From NCBI RefSeq assembly GCF_012034245.1, contig NZ_JAATEO010000017.1, positions 1-64,000 on the forward strand: a stretch of 64,000 nucleotides of DNA, read 5' to 3'. Under the pieces are notes generated by a model. That model searched no databases. It was given only the letters and a program-made list of their open reading frames with translations, and was not told the origin of the DNA. This document shows positions 16,126 to 26,037 of the stretch, piece after piece. A program made the translations under genes and the position numbers. This DNA is from Micromonospora thermarum (GTDB lineage: Bacteria > Actinomycetota > Actinomycetes > Mycobacteriales > Micromonosporaceae). Each line of letters begins with the position of its first letter. Within the stretch, counting starts at the first letter, position 1.

Positions 16126-16524
16126 TCAGGTGCCCGTCACCGGGCCGGGCGCCGCCGGTGGGGCCGGCCGGGCGCGGTTCGTGACGCCGTTGTCCGACGT
16201 CGCCGGGGCGGCGGCCACGCCCAGCGCCTGCCCGATCGCGATGGCGATCAGCAGCCACTCGTTGGCGTCCACACCGCCCAGGATCACCGTGGCCAGGACC
16301 TGGAGGCCAGCCAGCAGCGCGGCGACGGCCGTCTTCGTCCACCGGTACCGCGGAGCCAGCGGTACGACGTAGACGCCGACCGCGCTCACGGCGGCTATCG
16401 CGATCGCGACCCACTCGTCCGGGTCGACGACGCCGTCGCCGGAGGATGTCGCGTACAGGGCGGTGAGCGCCGCGAACGTCGTCGCGGCGAGGGCCTTGCC
16501 GTATCTGCCGAAGAACGTTTCCAC
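16126..16524 (-). CDS. Small membrane protein, holin-like, with internal repeat
   Basis: The 132-aa product has three hydrophobic segments and a repeated unit: VVDPDEWVAIAIAAVSAVGV and then GVDANEWLLIAIAIGQALGV, each an acidic DxxEW turn followed by a membrane helix. Proteins of this shape occur among actinophage holins, but I cannot assign one here. GTG 16524 follows GGAGG and gives a normal start (ETFFGRYGKAL); the longer reading from 16593 adds a non-membrane leader without a ribosome site. There is no adjacent endolysin, so a phage origin is only a possibility. Confidence 0.6.
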   Translation of the reverse strand: METFFGRYGKALAATTFAALTALYATSSGDGVVDPDEWVAIAIAAVSAVGVYVVPLAPRYRWTKTAVAALLAGLQVLATVILGGVDANEWLLIAIAIGQALGVAAAPATSDNGVTNRARPAPPAAPGPVTGT

Positions 16525-16740
16525 GCCGCACCTCCACTGGGCGTCGAACCTGTCCCGCCGACCGACGCTGGGCGACACCTCGACTATAGGCACGTGGGCA
16601 GGGCGAAAGGCCAGCTCAGCGGCTATCCGACGGTGCTCTGGCCGCTGTGGACGGTGAAGTGTCGGTGATCCGACCGGCCGGCCGGCGGAACCGCCTCCGG
16701 TGCCCGCCTCGCCGCACGAGGGAAGGAGCGACGGCCCTGG

Positions 16741-17970
16741 TCAGGACGGCGCCTTCGGGCAGCGGAGCGGGTCCACCAGCGGTAGCGAGATCGGGTCCAG
16801 GCACACGGTGACCAGCTGGGGTGCGCCGGGTGCGGTGGACGGCGACGGCGACGGCGCTGCGCTCGGCGGCGGGGCCGTGCTCGGTGCGGCCGTGGTGGGG
16901 GCCGGGCCGGTGGTCGGGCGGGCGGTGGGAGCCGGCCCGGGCCCGTGGTCCCTCGTCGCCGCGTGCGCGGCGGTGCCCGGAGCCCTCGGCGCGACCGCCG
17001 GCCCGGCCGGTGCGGGCGCCCGTCCCGTCGTGCCGAGCGGCGTCGTGTCGGGAGCGGTGCTCGGCGACGGGCCGGTCGTCGGCGGGTCGGCGGCGCGGGA
17101 CGGGTCGGCGGCGGGTGGCGGGTCGGCGGCGCCGGGGCCCGACGCGCCGGCCTCCGCCCGGTACGGCTCGTCGGTCGGGGCGGAGCCGAAGACGCCGGTG
17201 CCCAACGCGACGACGGTCGCCGCCAGGGCGAGCGCGGTGCCCGCGCGGCGGTCCGGCCGCAGGGCGGTCAGTGGTGCGTCCGCCGGTCGCGCGGGCGGTG
17301 GTGGCGTCGGCGGGGCCGCCTCGTGGGCGGCGAGGAGGTCGTCGATCTCGGCGGCGACCGCGGCACGCTCCCCGGTGGCGTCGGCGAACGCCAGGGTGAG
17401 ATAGAAGCGGGCGTTCAGCACGGACGCGGGCGGGGTCAGCAGCCCGGCGAGACGACGACCGTCGACGGTGTGCAGCAGTGACAGCGGGGCGTCGGGATGG
17501 TGCGCGAGCCCCGAGACGTCCGCGTACCGCCACTCGCGGTCGGCGTGCCGTCCCGAGAACGTCACCCGCCGATCCGTCACCACGACCGTGCCCGCGTCGA
17601 GAGCCCGCAGGCCCCGGGGAGTCCTCCGCCTGAACGGGCCGGGGCGCACACCGGTCGTCACGCCGGGCACCGGGAGGCCGGGGGAGTGCCGTGCCGAGAC
17701 CTCGACCAACTGTGCCGCGGGCACGATCCGGTAGATGACCTCGTCGTCCTCGAACTCCACCGGAAGGCCGGCGGCCGGGGGCCGGCATCCGCGGAAGCCG
17801 GCCGCCTCGACCCGCAGTCGCACCAGGTGATCATGATGTCGTTGCCAGGCCGCGGTCGCCTCGCCGTACGCCTGCCGCCGCCGGTCGTCCTCGAGACGTG
17901 CCCAGGCGGTCCGCCATCGGGCGGCTTCCACCGGGGGCCGGTCGTCGATGACCATTGATGTCGCCGTCAC
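16741..17970 (-). CDS. Uncharacterised protein with single membrane span and Pro/Thr-rich tail
   Basis: I do not recognise the family. The first 230 residues are a folded cytoplasmic region (EFEDDEVIYRIVPAAQLV, VVVTDRRVTFSGRHADREW, DVSGLAHHPDAPLSLLHT) that resembles PH-like/bacterial-YokE sheets in style. A membrane span (AGTALALAATVVALGTGVF) follows near residue 250, then a 130-residue Pro/Ala/Thr/Ser-rich segment and a short Cys-containing end (VTVCLDPISLPLVDPLRC). The layout suggests a cytoplasmic sensor domain and a cell-wall-spanning stalk. It is divergent from the SRPBCC-CBM2 protein, which has a related design, so they may share a function. Confidence 0.6.
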   Translation of the reverse strand: MTATSMVIDDRPPVEAARWRTAWARLEDDRRRQAYGEATAAWQRHHDHLVRLRVEAAGFRGCRPPAAGLPVEFEDDEVIYRIVPAAQLVEVSARHSPGLPVPGVTTGVRPGPFRRRTPRGLRALDAGTVVVTDRRVTFSGRHADREWRYADVSGLAHHPDAPLSLLHTVDGRRLAGLLTPPASVLNARFYLTLAFADATGERAAVAAEIDDLLAAHEAAPPTPPPPARPADAPLTALRPDRRAGTALALAATVVALGTGVFGSAPTDEPYRAEAGASGPGAADPPPAADPSRAADPPTTGPSPSTAPDTTPLGTTGRAPAPAGPAVAPRAPGTAAHAATRDHGPGPAPTARPTTGPAPTTAAPSTAPPPSAAPSPSPSTAPGAPQLVTVCLDPISLPLVDPLRCPKAPS

Positions 17971-18125
17971 ACGTGGTACAACCCGTCACGCAGCAGGTAG
18001 GACACGTCACGCGACGTAAATTCCGATTGGTCCGGATGCCCACGTCCGGTGTGGACGGGCGGACCGGCGCTGCCCGCGGTGCGCCCTCGGCACCGCCGGT
18101 CGAGGCCGGGGCGTACATTCCGACG

Positions 18126-19199
18126 GTGATCGAGATCGAGGTCGACGGCGAGCTGTTTCACCCGCCCACGCGGGTCTGGCGGGCACTGACGAACCCGGAG
18201 GTGGTGGGCCGTTGGTTCGCCGACCTCCACGTCCCGTCCCGAGCGCTGGAGGACCCCCGGCTCGGCACCGGCGACCTGCCGGGCTTCGAGGCCGCCGTCG
18301 ACGTGACCGTGCTGGACCGCCAGCCGCCGCGGCGCCTGGCGATGCGGTGGCACGAGGCCGGCCGGCGGAGCGAGGTCACCTGCACCGTCACCCCGACCAG
18401 CGCCGGCTGCCGGCTGACCGTGCGCGAGGTCCTCGAGTACGGCTCCTGGCCGGCCGACCTGCGCACCGAGCGCGAGCGCTGCTACCAGCAGGCCGTCGGC
18501 GTCCGCCTGCCCGCCATCCTGGACTGGCTGGCCTTCCGGCAGGTGGACCTGCGGGCCGGCGACGCGGCCGGTGGCCCGGAGGTGTCGGGGGCCGATCCCG
18601 CCGACCCGGCGGTGCCGGCGCGGTCACGCCGCCGATGGGCGACGGTCGCGGTCGCGGCGGCCGGCACGCTCACCGTCGGGGTGGCGCTGTGGGTGCTCGC
18701 ACCGGCCGACCCGCGACCGGCGGGCGCCCTGGCTGATCCCGCACCCGCGCTGACCGCCGGTCCGTCGGACGGGAGTCCGTCGGCGGTGTCCGCGCCGTCG
18801 CGCCCCACCACCGGCGCGACCAGTCGCGCCGCCCGGCCCCGCGCCACGCCCACGAAGATATCCACACCCAGCCCGTCGGTCAGCACGTCCCCGACCGTCC
18901 GGCTGACCGCCCGCTACGAGACCTCCGCCAAGCGGATCCTGGGGTGGACGGGCGAGGTGGAGGTCAGCAACCACGGGGCCGCTCCCGCCGCCTGGACCGT
19001 GGTGGTGACGCTGGCCGGTGACGGCGCCGTCGTCGATGCCAGTGGCGCCACCTGGCGACAGGAGGGCGAAGAGGTCACCTTCACGGGTGCCCCGGTACCG
19101 GCGGGAGGGTCGGTGACCTTCAGCTTCGACGTCCGCAGCACCCGGACGGACGGCCCGGAAGCGTGCCGGGTGGGCGAGGCCGCCTGCACCGGACTCTGA
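18126..19199 (+). CDS. SRPBCC (AHSA1-like) domain, membrane span and CBM2-like domain fusion
   Basis: Residues 1-150 are an AHSA1/SRPBCC lipid-binding-type fold (ELFHPPTRVWRALTNPEVVG, RWFADL, LAMRWHEAG). Then come an acidic linker, a membrane span (WATVAVAAAGTLTVGVALWV) and a Ser/Thr/Pro-rich stretch. The final 95 residues (GWTGEVEVSNHG, AAWTVVVTLAGDG, GGSVTFSFDV, terminal Cys pair) look like a family 2 carbohydrate-binding module. GTG 18126 starts at the AHSA1 domain itself; the open frame continues upstream without domain sequence. The combination of a cytosolic hydrophobic-ligand domain with an external sugar-binding module in one protein is unusual and might signal across the membrane. 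Confidence 0.7.
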   Translation: MIEIEVDGELFHPPTRVWRALTNPEVVGRWFADLHVPSRALEDPRLGTGDLPGFEAAVDVTVLDRQPPRRLAMRWHEAGRRSEVTCTVTPTSAGCRLTVREVLEYGSWPADLRTERERCYQQAVGVRLPAILDWLAFRQVDLRAGDAAGGPEVSGADPADPAVPARSRRRWATVAVAAAGTLTVGVALWVLAPADPRPAGALADPAPALTAGPSDGSPSAVSAPSRPTTGATSRAARPRATPTKISTPSPSVSTSPTVRLTARYETSAKRILGWTGEVEVSNHGAAPAAWTVVVTLAGDGAVVDASGATWRQEGEEVTFTGAPVPAGGSVTFSFDVRSTRTDGPEACRVGEAACTGL

Positions 19200-19281
19200 G
19201 CGTCCGGGCCGCCCCCGAGGACGGCGACCCGGCGCGAGCGGGACGGCGACCGGCGGGGGCGGGGACGGCGCACCTCGACGG

Positions 19282-19389
19282 TCAGTCCCGGCGGTCCTCG
19301 TCGGGCGTCGGGATCTCCAGGTTCTGCTCCTGCGCGTCCGCCTCCGACGCCCCGGGCACCGGGTCGACGCCCCCACGATCCGTCGTCAT
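19282..19389 (-). CDS. 35-aa acidic conserved-type small protein
   Basis: The ATG at 19389 opens a 35-aa acidic peptide (MTTDRGGVDPVPGASEADAQ and an end rich in Asp/Glu/Pro). Short actinobacterial proteins with an 'EADxxEQ' core are common next to stress genes, and this one contains EADAQEQNLEIP. It lies just upstream of a DUF2267 gene on the other side of a small gap. The function is unknown; coding status rests on the motif. Confidence 0.5.
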   Translation of the reverse strand: MTTDRGGVDPVPGASEADAQEQNLEIPTPDEDRRD

Positions 19390-19408
19390 CCCGACCCCCC
19401 TCGCCCGG

Positions 19409-19807
19409 TCAGGCCTGCCGCCGGACGTACGGCGCGGTCTGGTCGGCGACGTCGCCGTACTCCGTGGGCAACTGGGTGACCACCTGCTCGTACCCGCTCG
19501 GGCCGAGGGCGTCGCGGAGGACGTCGAAGACGGCCGTCACGCCGTCCCGGGCGCGGTCGACATCGACGTCCGCGCGGCCACTGACCCGTTCGACGAACAC
19601 GTCGAGCCCGAACCGCTCGCCGGTCTCACTGCCCCCGAAGGCGTACGGCCGCAGCCCGGCGGGGAGTTGGCTGGCCAGGTCGCGTGCCTCGCCGCCGTCG
19701 ATGCGTTCGGCCAGCGTGGTCAGCGTGGCCTGTGTGACGGCGGTGGCCTGCTCCGACGACATTCCGGACCGGGTCGCCACCAGGGCGAGGAACTCGTTGT
19801 CGTTCAC
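19409..19807 (-). CDS. DUF2267 protein (second copy)
   Basis: The 132-aa protein has the two-unit DUF2267 pattern: MSSEQATAVTQATLTTLAER with ASQLPAGLRPY, then AVFDVLRDALGPSGYEQVV with TQLPTEYGDV. GTG 19807 follows AGGAAGG; the longer reading from 19921 would run through the terminator hairpins. It is related to the gene at 10574 but clearly diverged, so the two are paralogues and not a recent duplication. Confidence 0.8.
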   Translation of the reverse strand: MNDNEFLALVATRSGMSSEQATAVTQATLTTLAERIDGGEARDLASQLPAGLRPYAFGGSETGERFGLDVFVERVSGRADVDVDRARDGVTAVFDVLRDALGPSGYEQVVTQLPTEYGDVADQTAPYVRRQA

Positions 19808-19895
19808 CGTGCGGCCTTCCTCTCGGACGGGCCCGGTGAGTTCCCGGGGTGCGGGTCCGCAAACAGACGGCGTCCGGGACACGGCGACGCGCGCC

Positions 19896-19929
19896 GGCGG
19901 GGCGTGGACCGGACGGTCCACGCCCCGCC
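19896..19929. terminator. Hairpin terminator (15-bp stem)
   Basis: GGCGGGGCGTGGACC pairs perfectly with its complement across a 4-nt loop, downstream of the S1 protease and upstream of the DUF2267 gene. Confidence 0.7.
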
Positions 19930-19937
19930 GTCATCGC

Positions 19938-19967
19938 CTCCGCCTCCGGACGGATCCGGAGGCGGAG
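19938..19967. terminator. Second hairpin terminator of the S1 protease gene
   Basis: CTCCGCCTCCGGA pairs with TCCGGAGGCGGAG across a 4-nt loop, ending 7 nt before the protease stop codon on the minus strand. Together with 19896-19929 it forms a tandem terminator. Confidence 0.72.
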
Positions 19968-19973
19968 CGCCGG

Positions 19974-21832
<1,859 letters not shown>

Positions 21833-24016
21833 GTGCCTGGCAGACCGCAATCGGCCCGGGTTCGGCGAACGGGAACCACGCTGGCGGGACGGCTGGTCGC
21901 CGTCGGGTCGGCCGTCGCCCTGATGCTCGGCGGCCAGCCGGCACACGGCGGTGCACGCCCCGCCGCCCCACCGCCCGCCCCGGCGGCATCGATCACCCCG
22001 CCCGAGCACGCGGCGGAGCCGACCTACGAGGTCACCCTGATCACCGGGGACCGGGTCCGCACCTCCGCCGACGGAACCCGGGTCACCGTCACCCGGGCAC
22101 CGGGGCGGGACGGCATCCGGTTCAGCAGCTACGGCACGGCCGCGCACCGGTACGTCGTACCGGAGGACGCCCGCCCACTGGTGACCGACGGGCTGCTCGA
22201 CCGCCGGCTGTTCGACGTGACGGGCCTGGTCCGGGCGGGCTACCACGACGCCCGCCGCGCCGACCTGCCGCTGGTCGTGGCCGGCGGCGCCGACCTGCCC
22301 GGCGTGCGGGCGGTCCGCCGCCCGGATGCGGCCGGAGCCACGGCCGCGGTGCTGCCGAAGTCGGATGCGGGACGGGCGTGGCGCGCGATCAGCTCGGGCG
22401 CGGCCGGCATCGGGCGCATCTCGCTGGACGCCCCGCGGGTCGATCCCGCCACGTCTCCCGCCGGCCGCACCGGCCGGGCGCCCGCGTCCACGACGCAGGA
22501 GACGGAGACCCACCAGCTCACCGTCGCGCACCTCGACGCCGCCGGCGCGCCGACGACCCGGGCCGAGACGACCGTGTTCGACCGGGCCGGGGAGATCCGG
22601 GCGGTGCTGCACGGGACCGGGGACACCGCCACCGTACGGCTGCCGAAGGGCGACTACGTCCTCGTGGGCGACGTGGTCGACTTCGGACGGCCGGACGCCC
22701 CCTGGTACCGCCTGGTGCAACCCCGGCTCACCCTGGACCGGGACGCCGCCGTGACCGTGGACGCCCGCCGGGCGGCGCCGGTGACCACCACGGTGCCGCG
22801 CGCCGAGGCCCGCCCGGTCCTGGTCGAACTCGGATTCGACCGCCCGGCGGCCGACGGTGCCGGGTTCCGGCTGTCGCTGATCGCCGACGACTTCGTCGGG
22901 CTGCACGCCGGGCACCTCGGGCCCGAGGTCGCCGCCGAGGAGCTGACCTCCTACCTCTCCTCGACCTGGGCCGTGCCCGGCGCCCGCGGCGACTTCCGGA
23001 ACAGTCCGTTCACCTACGGCCTGCTGGACACCCGGCGGGGCAGCTTCTTCACCGGCTTCCAGCGGAGGGTGTCCGACGCGGGCCTGGCAACCGTCAACTC
23101 GCGGCTCAACCAGCAGGTGCCCGGACGGCAGGCGACCAAGTCGCTGTTCTCGATCGCACCGGGCGTCACCGGCACGGTCGGGTCGCTGCTGCCGTACGAC
23201 CTGCCGGCGCGGGTGACGCACCACCTCGACGCGAGCCCGGTGGAGTGGAGCGCCGCGTTCGGGGAGAACCGCCCCGACGGGAGCGGGCTGCCGGCGGAGG
23301 TGACCGCGCTCGGCCAGGGCTACCAGACCTACCAGGCCGGCCGGGCGTACTCCGACCGCTGGAACGCGGCCGCCTTCGGCCCGCTCCTGGACTTCGCCGG
23401 CCACGCCGGCCGGCAGGGCGACCGGATGTGGTTCGGCGTCCCGATGTTCTCCGACCAGGACGGCCACCGCGGCGGGTCGCTCACCGACTCGGCGTCCACC
23501 CGCCTCTACCGCGGCGACCAGCTCGTCGGCGAGTCGGCCGCGGTGGACGTGACGGCGACCGTGGCGCCGGGGCCGGCGGCCTTCCGGGTGGAGAAGCGGA
23601 CCACCCGGCCGTCCATCTCCGGGCTGTCCACCAGGATCGACGCGACCTGGACCTTCCGGTCGGAGGGGTCGGGCGCGGGCACCGAGTGGCTGCCGATCTG
23701 GGTGGTCCGGTACGCCCCCACGGTCGACGACCGCAACCAGTCCCGGGCCACGCCGGTGACGGTCCTGCCGGTCACGCTGATCGCCCAGCCCGAGGCGCGG
23801 GTGGGCACCGTGCGGCGGCTGACCGTCCAGGTCTCCGGGGACCAGGGACGCACCTGGCGGTCGGCCCTGGTGGTGCCGGCGGGTGACCGGGCGTACCGGG
23901 CGGTCTTCCGCACCCCGTCGGGCGCCACGACCGTGTCGCTGCGCGCGACGCTCGTCGACTCCCACGGCAACCGCCTGACGCAGACCATCATCAACGCCTA
24001 CCCATTGGTCCGGTGA
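21833..24016 (+). CDS. Secreted S8-protease-like protein lacking the catalytic domain
   Basis: The 727-aa protein has a signal peptide (LAGRLVAVGSAVALMLGG) and an N-terminal region like the prodomain of large actinobacterial subtilases (YEVTLITGDRVRTSADG, VVPEDARPLVTDGLLDRRLF, then DVTGLVRAGY). It moves straight from GIGRISLDAP into the typical subtilase C-terminal region (LTVAHLDAAGAPTTRAETTV, ATVRLPKGDYVLVGDVVD, a DAR strand). The D-H-S catalytic domain that normally separates these parts is absent, yet the frame is open and intact. It may be a non-enzymatic paralogue. GTG 21833 is preferred because GGAGG lies ten bases before it. Confidence 0.65.
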   Translation: MPGRPQSARVRRTGTTLAGRLVAVGSAVALMLGGQPAHGGARPAAPPPAPAASITPPEHAAEPTYEVTLITGDRVRTSADGTRVTVTRAPGRDGIRFSSYGTAAHRYVVPEDARPLVTDGLLDRRLFDVTGLVRAGYHDARRADLPLVVAGGADLPGVRAVRRPDAAGATAAVLPKSDAGRAWRAISSGAAGIGRISLDAPRVDPATSPAGRTGRAPASTTQETETHQLTVAHLDAAGAPTTRAETTVFDRAGEIRAVLHGTGDTATVRLPKGDYVLVGDVVDFGRPDAPWYRLVQPRLTLDRDAAVTVDARRAAPVTTTVPRAEARPVLVELGFDRPAADGAGFRLSLIADDFVGLHAGHLGPEVAAEELTSYLSSTWAVPGARGDFRNSPFTYGLLDTRRGSFFTGFQRRVSDAGLATVNSRLNQQVPGRQATKSLFSIAPGVTGTVGSLLPYDLPARVTHHLDASPVEWSAAFGENRPDGSGLPAEVTALGQGYQTYQAGRAYSDRWNAAAFGPLLDFAGHAGRQGDRMWFGVPMFSDQDGHRGGSLTDSASTRLYRGDQLVGESAAVDVTATVAPGPAAFRVEKRTTRPSISGLSTRIDATWTFRSEGSGAGTEWLPIWVVRYAPTVDDRNQSRATPVTVLPVTLIAQPEARVGTVRRLTVQVSGDQGRTWRSALVVPAGDRAYRAVFRTPSGATTVSLRATLVDSHGNRLTQTIINAYPLVR

Positions 24017-24024
24017 CGCCCCGT

Positions 24025-24053
24025 GGGCGGGCGCGCCGACACCGCGCCCGCCC
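24025..24053. terminator. Hairpin terminator after S8-like gene
   Basis: An 11-bp stem (GGGCGGGCGCG and complement) with a 7-nt loop follows the stop by 8 nt. Confidence 0.65.
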
Positions 24054-24086
24054 GCCGTGGTGCACCGGCTGGACGAAGGAGCAGTC

Positions 24087-24503
24087 ATGACGGACATCCG
24101 GAGACTCGTGACGACGGCGTCGCTGACCGCCGGGCTCGCCCTCGCCGGCACGCCCGCCGCGGCGTACGCCGGGCCGGCCGTGGGCACGGCGTACGCGGCG
24201 GAAGCCGGGGCGAGCGGGCCCGCGACCTGCGCGACCGCGCCGAGCACGCCGGCGAAGACTCCGCTCGGCGGGTTCGTGCGCAGCACCGCGCACAACACGT
24301 GCAGCTCGTACGCGGTCTTCTGGCTGCTGCGCTACGAGCCCGGCGGGTGGCGGACGGTGCTGGAGCGGTGGATGGAGCCGCACACGACGGCACGGCTCGA
24401 CTTCGACTGCCGGGGAACGGGCCCGTACACCTACCGGTCCGTCATGTGGGACCCGAACATGATGGGGTACCTGACGTCCCCGGACGTGGTGATCGCCTGC
24501 TGA
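24087..24503 (+). CDS. Small secreted protein, unknown function
   Basis: ATG 24087 with GAAGGAG upstream opens a 138-aa protein with a signal peptide (LTAGLALAGTPAAAYAG). The mature part of about 95 residues has four Cys and many aromatic residues (HNTCSSYAVFWLLRYEPGGW, FDCRGTGPYTYRSVMWD, ending VVIAC), so it is probably a disulfide-bonded extracellular protein. I do not recognise the family. It stands alone between two hairpin terminators. Confidence 0.68.
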   Translation: MTDIRRLVTTASLTAGLALAGTPAAAYAGPAVGTAYAAEAGASGPATCATAPSTPAKTPLGGFVRSTAHNTCSSYAVFWLLRYEPGGWRTVLERWMEPHTTARLDFDCRGTGPYTYRSVMWDPNMMGYLTSPDVVIAC

Positions 24504-24526
24504 CCTCGACCCCCGCACCGACGCCC

Positions 24527-24560
24527 CGGCGTGCCCCGCGCGGTCCGCCGGGGCACGCCG
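24527..24560. terminator. Hairpin terminator
   Basis: CGGCGTGCCCCG pairs with its complement across a 10-nt loop, 23 nt after the small secreted protein gene. Confidence 0.65.
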
Positions 24561-24651
24561 CTGCCGGCGCCGCCACCGCGCGGCGGCCGGCCTGGCGGGT
24601 TACTCTGCGTGCTGATCCCATCACCTGTCATCGTCATCGAAAGGGGTACCC

Positions 24652-25149
24652 ATGGTCGACCGTGACCCGGTCGCGGAACCGTCCTTCGCCAGCGAGGGCT
24701 CCACGCCGACGCCCTGGTCCCGGGCGCACGAGCGGCTGGCGGAGGCGGGCGAGTTCTACCTGTCCACCGTCCGGCCGGACGGCCGGCCGCACGCCGTGCC
24801 GCTGCTCGGGATGTGGCTGGACGGCGCCATGTACTTCTGCTCCAGCGAGTCCGCTCAGAAGGTCCGGAACCTGGCCGCCAACCCGCGGTGCGTCCTCACC
24901 GCCGCCGGGCCCGACCTCGACCTCTCGGTCGAGGGCAGCGCGTCCCGCGTCACCGACAAGGAGACGCTGCAACGGGTGGCCGAGGGCTACGGGACGAAGC
25001 ACGGCTGGCCGGTGACCGTCGTCGACGGTGGACTCGACGGTGACGGCATCGGCCCGGCACCGTACCTCGTCTACGAGGTGACCCCGTCGAAGGTGATCGG
25101 CATGGACAAGGAGTCCGGCTTCAGCGTGACCCGCTGGCGGTTCGACTGA
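24652..25149 (+). CDS. Pyridoxamine 5'-phosphate oxidase-family (FMN/F420 split-barrel) protein
   Basis: This 165-aa protein shows the split-barrel flavin-binding fold: FYLSTVRPDGRPHAVPLLGM, then MYFCSSESAQKVRNLAANPR and LVYEVTPSKVIGMD. Actinobacterial proteins of this size bind FMN or F420 and reduce small molecules or act as antioxidant oxidoreductases; which cofactor is used cannot be read here. ATG 24652 follows AAAGGGG. It has its own promoter region after a terminator and converges on a DUF2306 gene 3 nt away. Confidence 0.82.
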   Translation: MVDRDPVAEPSFASEGSTPTPWSRAHERLAEAGEFYLSTVRPDGRPHAVPLLGMWLDGAMYFCSSESAQKVRNLAANPRCVLTAAGPDLDLSVEGSASRVTDKETLQRVAEGYGTKHGWPVTVVDGGLDGDGIGPAPYLVYEVTPSKVIGMDKESGFSVTRWRFD

Positions 25150-25152
25150 GGC

Positions 25153-25875
25153 TCAGCCGAACGCGGGGCGGGGCGGCCGGGCGGTGCGGCGCACCCACCA
25201 GTGCGCGATGGCCAGGTTCACCAGCCAGCTGAGCCAACCGGCCGCCTCGCCCAGGACGATCGGGTTCACGGTGACCCCGGTCAGCACCGACGTCAGCACG
25301 AAGACCCGTCCCCACAGGGTCTGCAGGGCAAAGGCGATGCTGTACGCCATCCACCTGCGGTGCTCGGCGACGCGCCGCCGGCGGGCCATGTGCAGGCCGA
25401 CCAGGCTCGTGACGATCCACCCCACGGCCGCCAGCGCACTGCCGAGCAGCCCGACCGGCACCGCGGCGAACGGCATGAGGGCGAGCCCGAGCAGCGCGGA
25501 CGGGACCGCCCCGGCGATCACGTACAGCCGCCCGCTGATCCGGTGCACCGCCGGGTACCGCTGCCGCAGCCACGGCCAGACCTGAAGGCACACCGTCACC
25601 AGCGCGATCGTGCCGAAGAGGATGTGCGCCACGAGGACGGCGTAGTGCGCCGGGAAGTCCTCGTTCAGCACGACCCGTGACCGGCTCGGGTCGAGGCCCA
25701 GGTACGGCGGCAGGACGAACAGCAGGAAGGCCGCGTTCAGCGCGACCAGCGGCACCACCCACGGCCGTCGCCACCATCGGGTGGCGGGTCGTCGGGCACC
25801 GGGCCGTCCCGCCGTCCGCGGTGGCTGGTCCGCCTGCGTCGCCGGGCCACCGACCTCCTCGACGTACCGGGTCAC
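25153..25875 (-). CDS. DUF2306-family membrane protein
   Basis: The 240-aa product has a polar N terminus and about six membrane segments, with histidines facing in a DUF2306 pattern (HYAVLVAHILFGTIALV, VHRISGRLYVIAGAVPS, EHRRWMAYSIAFALQTLWGR). Conserved His-Arg pairs in this family suggest haem or quinone contact, but no function is proven. The start at 25875 has GAGGAG upstream. It converges on the flavin-binding protein. Confidence 0.75.
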   Translation of the reverse strand: MTRYVEEVGGPATQADQPPRTAGRPGARRPATRWWRRPWVVPLVALNAAFLLFVLPPYLGLDPSRSRVVLNEDFPAHYAVLVAHILFGTIALVTVCLQVWPWLRQRYPAVHRISGRLYVIAGAVPSALLGLALMPFAAVPVGLLGSALAAVGWIVTSLVGLHMARRRRVAEHRRWMAYSIAFALQTLWGRVFVLTSVLTGVTVNPIVLGEAAGWLSWLVNLAIAHWWVRRTARPPRPAFG

Positions 25876-26037
25876 GGTGAGCTCCTCCCGGGTTCCGGAC
25901 CGGCACCCGCTGCCGGTCGCGTCTCGACCTCACGTGCCGTCCCCACCGTAGGTGTCCGTCGACCGGTCGTGCTTCTTCCACAGTGCTCGCTTCAGCGAGC
26001 GGTCTCGGTGCCTGGCGAGGCGCCCCGGCGCACCGAC

